This document shows, piece after piece, positions 6,737 to 14,173 of a stretch of DNA of 14,632 bases. Source of the DNA: CAZJBP01 sp964544115. GTDB taxonomy: Bacteria > Verrucomicrobiota > Kiritimatiellia > UBA8416 > JADHWI01. The notes below the pieces were generated by a model that saw only the letters and a program-made list of their open reading frames with translations, did no database searches and was not told the DNA's origin. The position numbers were made by a program, and so were the translations under genes. Location: assembly GCA_964544115.1 (NCBI GenBank), contig CAZJBP010000096.1, forward strand, positions 1 to 14,632. Reading direction: 5' to 3'. Each line of letters starts with the position of its first letter. Positions within the stretch are counted from its first letter, which is position 1.

Positions 6737-7671
6737 GGAAGGTCACCTCTGCCGTCCGTATGCAGGCCCTCAGCCTGCGCCTCCGTCGCCAGGGCCGACG
6801 CATCGGATTTGTGCCCACGATGGGCTGCCTGCACGAGGGGCACCTGCACCTGGTCCGCCGGGCGAAGGCCCAGGCCGATGTGGTGGTGGTCAGCATCTTC
6901 GTCAACCGACTGCAGTTCGGGGCCGGGGAAGACTTTGACGCCTACCCTAGGGACCTGCAGCGCGACCTCCGCCTGCTGCGAGCGGCCGGGGCGGACGTGG
7001 TGTTTTGTCCCTCGCACGGGGAGATGTATCCGTCGGCCGCCTCCAGCGTCCACGTTGAGGAGACCCGCCTGTCGACGTCGTTGTGCGGCCAGTCCCGCCC
7101 CGGGCATTTCCGGGGAGTGACCACCGTGGTCGCGAAGCTCTTCAACATCGTTCTTCCGGACGTGGCGGTGTTCGGCCAGAAGGATGCCCAGCAGGTGCTT
7201 GTTGTCCGCCGAATGGTCCGGGACCTGAACTTCCCCGTCAGGGTGGACGTGGCTCCAACCGTCCGCGAATCTGACGGTCTGGCCATGAGCTCCCGCAACG
7301 CCTATCTCAGCGCCTCGGAGCGGCGGGAAGCCCTGTGCCTCTCGCGGGCCCTGAAGGCGGCTCGCCGCATGGTGCGTCTCGGCGGCACCTCGACGGCCCT
7401 GTTGAGGCGGAGCATGGCCGCCGTGATCGCGCGTGCTCCACACGCTGCGGTAGATTACATCGCGATTGTGGATGCCGAGACGCTCGAACCGCTCGCGCGG
7501 ATGGACAGGACAGCACTCGTGGCTCTGGCGGTGCGGATTGGGCGGACGCGTTTGATCGACAACGCGGTCCTGCGCCCGGGACGCGCTGTTGTCCGCAGCG
7601 GGGTGCGATCAACGGGCTCTGCGGACCGCCATTCCCCGAGCATCGACCAGCGCCAGCACGATGCTCTGTAG
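6733..7671 (+). CDS. panC: Pantothenate synthetase (pantoate--beta-alanine ligase)
   Basis: PanC joins pantoate and beta-alanine using ATP, via a pantoyl-adenylate, to make pantothenate for coenzyme A. The 312-residue protein has the class-I-synthetase-like ATP site VPTMGCLHEGH (His34, His37), the substrate loop GHFRGVTTVVAKLF (124-137), GQKDAQQ (148-154) and the KMSKS-equivalent AMSSRNAYLS (184-193). The motif usually written FVNPxQF reads FVNRLQF (56-62), so the Pro is replaced by Arg. The normal end of the family is near LIDN (residue 277). About 35 further residues rich in Arg/Ser/Gln extend into the convergent kinase-like gene and overlap it by 63 bases. The ATG overlaps the upstream kinase stop (ATGA), so translation is likely coupled. 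No panB or panD is present in the window. Confidence 0.93.
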   Translation: MRKVTSAVRMQALSLRLRRQGRRIGFVPTMGCLHEGHLHLVRRAKAQADVVVVSIFVNRLQFGAGEDFDAYPRDLQRDLRLLRAAGADVVFCPSHGEMYPSAASSVHVEETRLSTSLCGQSRPGHFRGVTTVVAKLFNIVLPDVAVFGQKDAQQVLVVRRMVRDLNFPVRVDVAPTVRESDGLAMSSRNAYLSASERREALCLSRALKAARRMVRLGGTSTALLRRSMAAVIARAPHAAVDYIAIVDAETLEPLARMDRTALVALAVRIGRTRLIDNAVLRPGRAVVRSGVRSTGSADRHSPSIDQRQHDAL

Positions 7672-9282
7672 TGAGGCGTGAATCGGCAGCAGTACGGCGG
7701 TCCCTGCCGTGTTGTCCCACTTCTGGTCGGCCTCCTCGGCCAGGATCACCACCGCGCATTCGGGGCGCAGTTTGATCAGAGCCCGGAGCATGCCGGCCGG
7801 CTCATGGCCGAGGATGCGGTCGTGAATAACAAGGGCGTCGGTCTGAGGATTCTTGTCAAGGTAGGTGAGTACGGCAGAGATGTCGTCCGCGCGCTCCGCA
7901 GAGTCGACCAACCTGCGCAGCTGAACGTCGAGCCCTCCCGCCCCGCGGCGCCCGCCGGCGCAGAGCACGCGCCAGCGTGCAATGTAGGTGCGGATCTCCT
8001 CGGGAACCGTCCCTGTATCCACAACGGCCTCGACGCGGGCACGGGGGATCGACAGCCGGAACCAGTTCTGGCCGGCGGGCGAAGCGAGGAAATCCAGAGA
8101 GCCCCCGTTGCCCTCCACCAGGTTGCGGATCACCGATCCGAGCAGGCCAAGATCTGCGACGGGATTGCAGGCTGAATCCGGGGCAAACTGGCCGGCGTCG
8201 GACGGAGCGCCGATGTATACCACGATCTCCGGCGGCGGCAGTTGCCCCGACAGGGGAGCGGCTGTCTGGCCGGCCGCACAGGTGACCACCATGCGGGACG
8301 GCGCCCCGGTCCTGTCGGCGACGATCAGCCCCAGGTTGAGCACGATCTGCTCCAACTGGGTTCCAGAGATCGCGGCCGGGCCGATGTCATCGGCGATCTC
8401 CAGGCCGAAGGTCCACCCCTCGCGCAGCAGCAGGCGCAGGTTGTCCGCTGCCGCGTGAAGGTGCTCGCCCACGGCGTTGGTCGACGAAGGAAGACCTGAA
8501 GAGCGGGCCAGCTTCAGCAGCTGCCCCGAGGCCGCAACCCCGCGCTGGGCCGCGGCCTGGATGGCGCGGAGCGACTTGGCCGCGTCGTGCGACGGCGGAA
8601 CAAGCCGCTCGATCAGTGAGGCGTGGCCCGCGATGCCGCAGAGCAGGTTGTCGACGTCCTGGGCTACGGCCCTCGCCAGTTCTCCGATGAGCTGAAGGCG
8701 AGCGCTTTGGCGACGACGCGACCGCTCGGCAGACATAGAGGTGACATCGCTGATCAGAATCAACGTCAAGCCCTCGGCTGGCTGAGACCGGAAGCGAAGT
8801 TCCCGGCGCCCCTCCGGACCGGAGAACGACCGCTCGACCTCGACCGCTACCTGTGATTCAGCCAGCAGTTGCACGTCGGCCGGAGTCAGGCAAGGAAACT
8901 GCGAGGCGAGCTCCGGCGTTGAACCCTCGCCCGGCTGCGCCATCGTCTGGGCAGCCGGATTCGATCCTGAGACCCGTCCGCGCCGGTCGACGGCAACCAC
9001 CCCGTCGCCGATGTAGTGCATGGCGTCGACCAGGTGCCCGATGCGGCGCCGGCTCTCGGCCTCTGAAGAGAAGCGAATTGCCCACAGGCCGAAGGCGCCT
9101 GCGATGAACATAAATCCGAGCGTTAATGACCCCGTGAGAACGGCGGCCAACCGGAAGGACTCGTCCGGCAGATGATCCGAGAGAAACTGAATGAATGCGC
9201 CAACGGCGATGCCGGCGATACAGAGCAACAAAATCAGGAGGGCGGCATAGTGCCACGCCTCGCGAGGCAGAATCTTCCGCAT
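7609..9282 (-). CDS. Membrane-anchored hybrid-histidine-kinase-like protein, probably catalytically inactive
   Basis: The 557 residues begin with two membrane helices (about 10-34 and 46-71), then a PAS-like segment (about 84-185, with GDGVVAVDRRGRV), a DHp-like region, an ATPase-like domain and a receiver-like C-terminus (about 440-550). The catalytic sites are lost. The H-box position reads AVAQDVDNLL with Gln208 (CAG at 8661-8659) instead of His. The N-box reads VLNLGLIVAD with Ile320 where Asn is expected. No DxGxG box can be found before the G2-like LGLLGSVIRNL. The receiver lacks the acidic pair (RVLCAGGR) and the conserved Lys (VLLPIHA), although an Asp remains in LVIHDRIL. It starts 26 bases after the secretin stop with GGAG upstream, making it the last gene of the pil operon. 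A scaffolding or regulatory role at the pilus base is my inference. Confidence 0.82.
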   Translation of the reverse strand: MRKILPREAWHYAALLILLLCIAGIAVGAFIQFLSDHLPDESFRLAAVLTGSLTLGFMFIAGAFGLWAIRFSSEAESRRRIGHLVDAMHYIGDGVVAVDRRGRVSGSNPAAQTMAQPGEGSTPELASQFPCLTPADVQLLAESQVAVEVERSFSGPEGRRELRFRSQPAEGLTLILISDVTSMSAERSRRRQSARLQLIGELARAVAQDVDNLLCGIAGHASLIERLVPPSHDAAKSLRAIQAAAQRGVAASGQLLKLARSSGLPSSTNAVGEHLHAAADNLRLLLREGWTFGLEIADDIGPAAISGTQLEQIVLNLGLIVADRTGAPSRMVVTCAAGQTAAPLSGQLPPPEIVVYIGAPSDAGQFAPDSACNPVADLGLLGSVIRNLVEGNGGSLDFLASPAGQNWFRLSIPRARVEAVVDTGTVPEEIRTYIARWRVLCAGGRRGAGGLDVQLRRLVDSAERADDISAVLTYLDKNPQTDALVIHDRILGHEPAGMLRALIKLRPECAVVILAEEADQKWDNTAGTAVLLPIHASLQSIVLALVDARGMAVRRAR

Positions 9283-9308
9283 AGCGACTCCGACAGCCGG
9301 CCCGCTGC

Positions 9309-11261
9309 TCAGTTTACGGCCGGAGCCGCGGTGGTGGTGTTGGTTCCCGGCGTGGGCGCCGTCGCCTCAGGCGCAACGGGCGCCGGTGCCGGCGTGCCCA
9401 GTTCCTCGGCGGCAGCCTGCCTCATCCGCGCCATGTCGTCTTGGAATTCCTTGCGGCGGAGTTCCTCCTTCAGCATGCGCTTGTAAACGAGTTCACCGTC
9501 CTTTGGTATGGCCTCCTCGATGCCCAGGCGCTCAGGTTGGGCCAGCGAAAGGGTGACGAAGATGATGGTTTCCACCTGGTCCTTGGAGTCACTGGTGTGC
9601 GAGAACAGATACTTGCCGATGAGCGGAATGTCGCCCAGCAGCGGGATCTTACTCGTCTTCTGGCTGTCCTTGGAGGCGGTCAGGCCGCCGATGGCAACCG
9701 TCTGCTTGTCCCTCAGCGTGAAACGGGTCTTGATCTCCTTGACGTCAATAATGGGCCAGGAATTCTGATCGACCGTTTTGTCGCCGGTCTTGCGCCGGAG
9801 GGAGGGCTCGATGAGCGCCTCGATCAGGCCCTCGCTCTTGATGACCGGAACGACCTTCAGCGTGATGCCCGTTTCCAGGTAGCCCTGCTTGATGTAGTCC
9901 GTGTTGATATTCGTATCCAATTCAGAGGTGACCGTGTCTTTCTGGCCGTCGACGGTGGCGCGGGTGATCTCCGACTTGATGATCGGCTCGCGTGAGCCCA
10001 CGCTGAAGAACGCAGCGGTCTCGCCGTTCGCCACGATCAGTTTCGGGTTGGAGACGATGCTGACTCCTTCGGTCTTCTTAAGTGCGCTGAGGACGACGTT
10101 GAAGCTGTCCATTTCGAGGATCGCGCTCTGCTTTTCGACGATCAACTCCGTGAAGTTGTTGAGCGTTTCCGTGGAACCCGACTCGCCCGATGAAATCGTA
10201 TCGGTGATCGTGCGTGCAGCCGCGTCGCTGCCCGTGTCGTACTGGATGCCGTTTGCGTCGTAGGTTTCGCTCAGCTTGTCCGACGTGGAGTTGTCCGTGG
10301 TGCGCTTGTAGGAATCATCGTCGGAGTTCTTGGTCGTCGCCGTCCGGTCGTAGGAGAACGGGCCAAGGTCCAGCTTGGCTCCGAAGCTCTCGAGCCCCTG
10401 CCAATCAACTCCCAACTGCTTGCTGGCCGTATCGCTGAGTTCCATGAACTGCGTCTCGATGCAAACCTGCTGGCCGGGTATATCGATCAGTTTCAGAACC
10501 TGCTTGATCTCCCCCAGGTTGCCGGACGTTGTGCGGATGACCATGGCGTTGCGCGAGTTGAAGGGTGAGATGAGTCCGCCCTGCGCCAGCATGTTCTTGA
10601 TGACCGGCTGGACTTCATCGACGGTCGTGTAGTTCAGGAACACGGTTTCGACGATCATCGGCTCCGGGACGTTCGCCTGTTTGGGGACGATGCTGTAGAC
10701 GCCCGAGCCGGGGATCTTCTCGACGAGAGCCAGGCTGTGCATGTCGAGGATGGAGGACAGGGCCGGCTTCCACTCCACGTCGATGAGGTTGACGGTCACG
10801 GTGCCTTCCAGGTTGGTTCCGGAGGCGATGATGTTTGCGCCGGAGATCCGCGTGAACATCCGGACGACGTCTTCCAGCGCGACGTCTTCGAGGGAGATGC
10901 TGATCAGCTGGGTTCCCGCTTCGCTGGTGCGTACGGACGCATCCACACCCTCCGCCGGCGGCTCCACATGGGACACGTCCGTGACGGGTTCCACGGACTG
11001 CTCGCCCGCCTCCGTAGGCGCCGCAGGCTCGACAGCGACCGGATCCGTTGCGGCCTGAATGGCCGCAGGCTCGACACCAACCGGCGCGGCGGGCTGCTCG
11101 TCCGCGATCGGGGTGTCGGCCGTCACAATGGGTGCCGGCTCCATGGCCACGGGCTCAGGCGACGCTGGAGGGGGGGGTACCTGAGCCGCTGTTCGCTGAG
11201 ATACGAACCCGCCCACGATGAGAGCCGCCAGCAATGCCGATCGTGTCACATTCATTTTCAC
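9309..11261 (-). CDS. pilQ: Outer-membrane secretin of the type IV pilus / type II secretion family (PilQ-like)
   Basis: Secretins form the outer-membrane pore through which a pilus or secreted protein passes. The 650 residues start with a signal peptide (MKMNVTRSALLAALIVGGFV, cleaved after TAAQ or nearby) and a Pro/Ala/Glu/Val-rich linker (about 27-115). An N0/STN-like domain follows (about 118-192, ISLEDVALEDVVRMF), then an N1-like domain (about 198-285) and the secretin core. The core carries VAIGGLTASKDSQKTSKIPL, then LGDIPLIGKYLF near 530-555. A Ser/Thr/Asp-rich insert lies at about 308-358. No AMIN domain is evident, unlike classical PilQ. The start is probably the GTG at 11261, with GGAGG six bases upstream; the ATG at 11255 is the alternative. 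The upstream pilMNO-like genes favour PilQ over GspD. Confidence 0.88.
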   Translation of the reverse strand: MKMNVTRSALLAALIVGGFVSQRTAAQVPPPPASPEPVAMEPAPIVTADTPIADEQPAAPVGVEPAAIQAATDPVAVEPAAPTEAGEQSVEPVTDVSHVEPPAEGVDASVRTSEAGTQLISISLEDVALEDVVRMFTRISGANIIASGTNLEGTVTVNLIDVEWKPALSSILDMHSLALVEKIPGSGVYSIVPKQANVPEPMIVETVFLNYTTVDEVQPVIKNMLAQGGLISPFNSRNAMVIRTTSGNLGEIKQVLKLIDIPGQQVCIETQFMELSDTASKQLGVDWQGLESFGAKLDLGPFSYDRTATTKNSDDDSYKRTTDNSTSDKLSETYDANGIQYDTGSDAAARTITDTISSGESGSTETLNNFTELIVEKQSAILEMDSFNVVLSALKKTEGVSIVSNPKLIVANGETAAFFSVGSREPIIKSEITRATVDGQKDTVTSELDTNINTDYIKQGYLETGITLKVVPVIKSEGLIEALIEPSLRRKTGDKTVDQNSWPIIDVKEIKTRFTLRDKQTVAIGGLTASKDSQKTSKIPLLGDIPLIGKYLFSHTSDSKDQVETIIFVTLSLAQPERLGIEEAIPKDGELVYKRMLKEELRRKEFQDDMARMRQAAAEELGTPAPAPVAPEATAPTPGTNTTTAAPAVN

Positions 11262-11350
11262 GACAATCCTCCGTGTTCGCTACCTTGTCCCCGCTATCGC
11301 TACACCGGCAACCGGCGAGCCAGAACGCTGATCCCTTGCCGCGCGCCGTG

Positions 11351-11890
11351 TCACCGCCCGCCGTCCTGCCTCACCGTGGGCTCGGCCGCCAGGCGCTCGA
11401 ACTGGACCTCAGTGCCCTCAATTCGCACCACCCGCCAGCTGTATGTCACGCCCCGGACCGGCATGTGGATGACGCTGCCCGTTTCCGCCAATCCGACGCC
11501 GTCGATCAGGGCGATCTGCCGCCCGCCCGATCCCCGCGTGACGCCGCGCACCTTCAGTGTCGGCCATTCGATGATGGTTCTGGGTGCCTGCGGGGCGGCG
11601 GAAACGGGTGCGCCCGACAAGAGGGAGGGCGTCGTCGGAATCGGGCTGGGCGACGGAGGCACGTAGCCCACGGGCAAGAACGGATCGCGCGTAACGACAT
11701 TCGTGAGGGCGGCAAGCGGGGCAGGCTTCGGCGGTTGTGCGGATCCTTCGACGGGAGGGGGGGCTTGTTGGGCGCTGGGCTCGAGGGGCGGCGCCGCCGG
11801 TGGCGTGGGCGCGTCCTGGGCCAACGCTTGAACCGACACCACTGCGACCACCATGCGCAACCACGTCAGGGTATGGCGAGCGGCGGTCAT
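11351..11890 (-). CDS. PilP-like periplasmic pilus alignment protein
   Basis: PilP links the inner-membrane PilN/PilO to the secretin. The start chosen is ATG at 11890, sharing one base with the pilO stop (TGATG) and preceded by AAGGAGG. The frame also runs upstream to 11974 inside pilO, but that extension is Arg/Gly-rich shadow sequence. The 179-residue product has a signal-like N-terminus (LRMVVAVVSVQALAQ), a Pro/Ala-rich linker to about residue 65, the RDPFLP motif typical of PilP and GspC-like proteins, and a compact beta-rich C-terminal domain (IEWPTLKVRGV to VQFERL). Unlike typical PilP it contains no Cys, so it cannot be a lipoprotein; it is either secreted or held by an uncleaved signal. 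Position between pilO and the secretin supports the call. Primary sequence similarity is weak. Confidence 0.72.
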   Translation of the reverse strand: MTAARHTLTWLRMVVAVVSVQALAQDAPTPPAAPPLEPSAQQAPPPVEGSAQPPKPAPLAALTNVVTRDPFLPVGYVPPSPSPIPTTPSLLSGAPVSAAPQAPRTIIEWPTLKVRGVTRGSGGRQIALIDGVGLAETGSVIHMPVRGVTYSWRVVRIEGTEVQFERLAAEPTVRQDGGR

Positions 11891-12543
11891 CACGATCCTC
11901 CTTGGCTGAGGCCCGCGTCCGAGGCGCGCGTCCGCATGGTCTCCACCATGGCCTCGTCGGCCCAGATCGGCCATTGGACGCCGAGGGTCACGCGGTGCTT
12001 ATCCGGGACTTTTTCGCCCTGGCTGGCCACGCTGAGCGTGGCGAGGCACAGGAGCGGGTTGGCTCGCTCCAGGCGGTGCAGAAAGGCCAGCAGCGTGAAG
12101 TAGTCGCATTCGATGCTGGCCCTGGCGGTATAGGCCTTGAACGCGCTCTTTCCCTTGCCCTCCCCGGCCCGCGGAAGATCCATGATGCCGACCTCCTGAA
12201 GGCCGGTCAATTCGACGCCGCTCTCCGCCGCATGGCGCTGGAGGAACTCGGTCGCCCCCAGCCGGTAGTTGCCGAGGATGGGGTGAAGCACGTAGCTGTT
12301 GGAGGCTTCCATGACCCTGGCGATGGCTTCGGCGTTCCGAGGTCGCAGCCCTTCGGCCTGCAGGACGTCGCGCCGGGCGGTCTGCGTCTGGAATTTCAGA
12401 TCCTCCATCTCGACGGCAATCGTCCTCTTGTGAGCCGTGAGGGCCACCATCCCCTGTGTCGTCACGGAGGCGATGGCCAGAACTCCCAAGCCGATCAGCA
12501 CGAGGACTTTTGTTCTTTCTTTGCGATCCGCCGGCAGTTTCAT
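11890..12543 (-). CDS. pilO: PilO-like inner-membrane pilus alignment protein
   Basis: PilO pairs with PilN in the inner-membrane alignment subcomplex. The 217 residues have a short cytoplasmic N-terminus rich in Lys/Arg, one membrane helix (about 13-34, VLVLIGLGVLAIASVT), a likely coiled coil (about 38-70, EMEDLKFQTQTARRDVLQAE) and a periplasmic ferredoxin-like domain including FTLLAFLHRLERANPLLCL, the stretch most like PilO. The ATG overlaps the pilN stop as ATGA, with GGAG upstream, and the stop shares one base with the next start. The operon order M-N-O-P-Q and the topology carry the assignment more than sequence identity does. Confidence 0.78.
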   Translation of the reverse strand: MKLPADRKERTKVLVLIGLGVLAIASVTTQGMVALTAHKRTIAVEMEDLKFQTQTARRDVLQAEGLRPRNAEAIARVMEASNSYVLHPILGNYRLGATEFLQRHAAESGVELTGLQEVGIMDLPRAGEGKGKSAFKAYTARASIECDYFTLLAFLHRLERANPLLCLATLSVASQGEKVPDKHRVTLGVQWPIWADEAMVETMRTRASDAGLSQGGS

Positions 12544-13148
12544 TGCATGCTCCGCAGCCGATACTTGGCCGTGATCTGGAAAATACGGTCCTGCTCGTTC
12601 TTCGGGTCCTCAATGAACCTGGGGATTTCCACGAGTTCGATCAACGGGCCCGTCGCCGAATCCTGTTGCAGCGCTTCTTGCAGGGCCTGCACCAGCGTCT
12701 CCGACCCGCGTCCGCTGCAGCGGCCGTCCAGCGTGAGGTTGAAAGCGCGGGCCGTGGTCTTGCCGCCCTCGATCTGAAAATCGTGCTGTACGTTCAGCGA
12801 TGTGACCTGCATTTCTGGCGCAACCAGGCGGGCGACGGCGAGCAGTTGTGTTGACCACGGAACGCGCGAGGTTCCCCATCCTTTAATCTCCTCGTCGATG
12901 GCGAGGTTCTCCTTGACCTCCTGGATGAGCGTGGCGGCCCCTGCCCGCTGCGGCTGGGTCTTCTCCCATTCTGCGCGGGCGGTACGCAGCGGGCGGTTGA
13001 GGGTGTGGATGGCCAGAAGATTCAGAACGACGTAGGCGCCCACGCCGGCGAGGAGGACGATGAACGCGAGACGCCCCAGCAGCTTCAGGCTGATCGGACT
13101 CGCGCTGCGCCGTTCGCCGGGATGAATAAGGTCGATGCGCAGGTTCAT
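12540..13148 (-). CDS. pilN: PilN-like inner-membrane pilus alignment protein
   Basis: PilN is a bitopic inner-membrane protein whose cytoplasmic N-terminus docks into PilM. The 202-residue product starts MNLRIDLIHPGERR, a recognisable version of the conserved INLLPxR docking motif. It has one membrane helix (about 24-46, GRLAFIVLLAGVGAYVVLNL), a coiled-coil-prone stretch (about 50-85) and a periplasmic ferredoxin-like domain. The start at 13148 is chosen because GGAGG lies just upstream, the ATG overlaps the pilM stop (ATGA) and the docking motif follows directly. An upstream extension to 13265 lies inside pilM and is not protein-like. The stop overlaps the pilO start (ATGA). Confidence 0.82.
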   Translation of the reverse strand: MNLRIDLIHPGERRSASPISLKLLGRLAFIVLLAGVGAYVVLNLLAIHTLNRPLRTARAEWEKTQPQRAGAATLIQEVKENLAIDEEIKGWGTSRVPWSTQLLAVARLVAPEMQVTSLNVQHDFQIEGGKTTARAFNLTLDGRCSGRGSETLVQALQEALQQDSATGPLIELVEIPRFIEDPKNEQDRIFQITAKYRLRSMQ

Positions 13149-14173
13149 GGGGCCTCCAGTGTTGCGAGGCAGGCGCCCACTGCGCCCGACAGCCGCCATT
13201 CGTGTCCGGCCAACTCGGCAGGGACTGCTCCGGCCGCCGCGGGGAACTCTGCGATCGGATTCCAATGCTCGACGTCCACTTCAAGCGAGGATCGCAATTC
13301 GCTGACAACCGCCGGCGCAGCCGTCATGCCTCCCGATACGAAGACGGATCCCACGCGGCAGTCTTCCCGCCGCTCCACGAAGTCGCGGGAGACGGCGAGT
13401 TGCTTGATGAGGGGGCCGAACACCTCCATGACCGGCTGCGAGACATCGAATGCGCCGCCATTGATGATCCCTCGCGCCGTCTCGACGTCGGTGCCGAGGG
13501 TCTTCTGAACCCTGGCGACCACCTCGTTTGCACCAACCTCAAACTGCCGCACCAGCAGGAGCGTGTCCCCACGGAAGAACGATACGAAGGTGGATGTGGC
13601 CCCGAACTCGACCAATCCCGTGGCCAGGTTCTCGATCTTGCCCAGCGGGCCGGACGCGAAGGCAGTGAGCGTCGCCAAGCCAGCAATTTCCAGCGAAAGC
13701 GGAGCGGGAAGACCCGAGGCAAAAGGCCCCATAGCTCTCTGCGCCTCTTCCTCGGGCAGGGCCACCGCGAGCACGCGCGACTCGGACCGGCCATGCCCCT
13801 CGCGCAGCACCCGGTATGAAATCCTGAACAGGTCGGCATTCCGGATGCCAAGATTCTCGAGAATCTTGCCCTCGGAGCCAGCCTCGAACCGCCCCGGAAG
13901 ACTGAGCAACTTGATGATGGCACCCCGTCCGGTGACGGCGACGCAGGCATAGCGCGCACGGAGTTTCTGCGGAATCGAGACCTTGCCTGCGTCGCCCGTG
14001 CCGCCGCTCTCCTGCCCCTCATTGGGAAGAATGGCCGCACCCAGAAGCGTGGGAAGGCCTTCCGCGTTCCGGCGCATCCGGACCACTTTGACCGCGGATG
14101 TGCCGACATCAACGCCCACCACATCGGACGGATTGGGTCGGAAACGCTTGAGAAGGGCCCCTACCGATTCCAT
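13145..14173 (-). CDS. pilM: PilM-like cytoplasmic actin-fold ATPase of the pilus alignment complex
   Basis: PilM is a cytoplasmic actin/FtsA-like protein that binds the PilN N-terminus at the base of the pilus machine. The 342 residues include the first phosphate-binding motif VVGVDVGTSAVKVVRM (about 18-33), a second actin-type strand near LVEFGATSTFVSFFRGDTLL, and the adenosine-contacting FVSGGMTAAPAVV, as in PilM/FtsA/MreB. The C-terminal NPIAEF stretch is also family-like. The ATG at 14173 is preceded only by a weak purine-rich site (GAGGCGGGG). It is the first gene of the minus-strand operon, and its stop overlaps pilN (ATGA). Confidence 0.87.
   Translation of the reverse strand: MESVGALLKRFRPNPSDVVGVDVGTSAVKVVRMRRNAEGLPTLLGAAILPNEGQESGGTGDAGKVSIPQKLRARYACVAVTGRGAIIKLLSLPGRFEAGSEGKILENLGIRNADLFRISYRVLREGHGRSESRVLAVALPEEEAQRAMGPFASGLPAPLSLEIAGLATLTAFASGPLGKIENLATGLVEFGATSTFVSFFRGDTLLLVRQFEVGANEVVARVQKTLGTDVETARGIINGGAFDVSQPVMEVFGPLIKQLAVSRDFVERREDCRVGSVFVSGGMTAAPAVVSELRSSLEVDVEHWNPIAEFPAAAGAVPAELAGHEWRLSGAVGACLATLEAP

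Noticed and set aside
7609..9282. Pseudogene call for the kinase-like gene
   Set aside because: The frame is uninterrupted over 557 codons with a good start site and preserved domain order, so loss of catalytic residues looks like specialisation and not decay.
10737..11666. Plus-strand open frame of about 309 codons across the secretin 5' end and pilP
   Set aside because: Low-complexity Arg/Gly/Asp translation, no recognisable motif, and it spans the junction of two supported opposite-strand genes.
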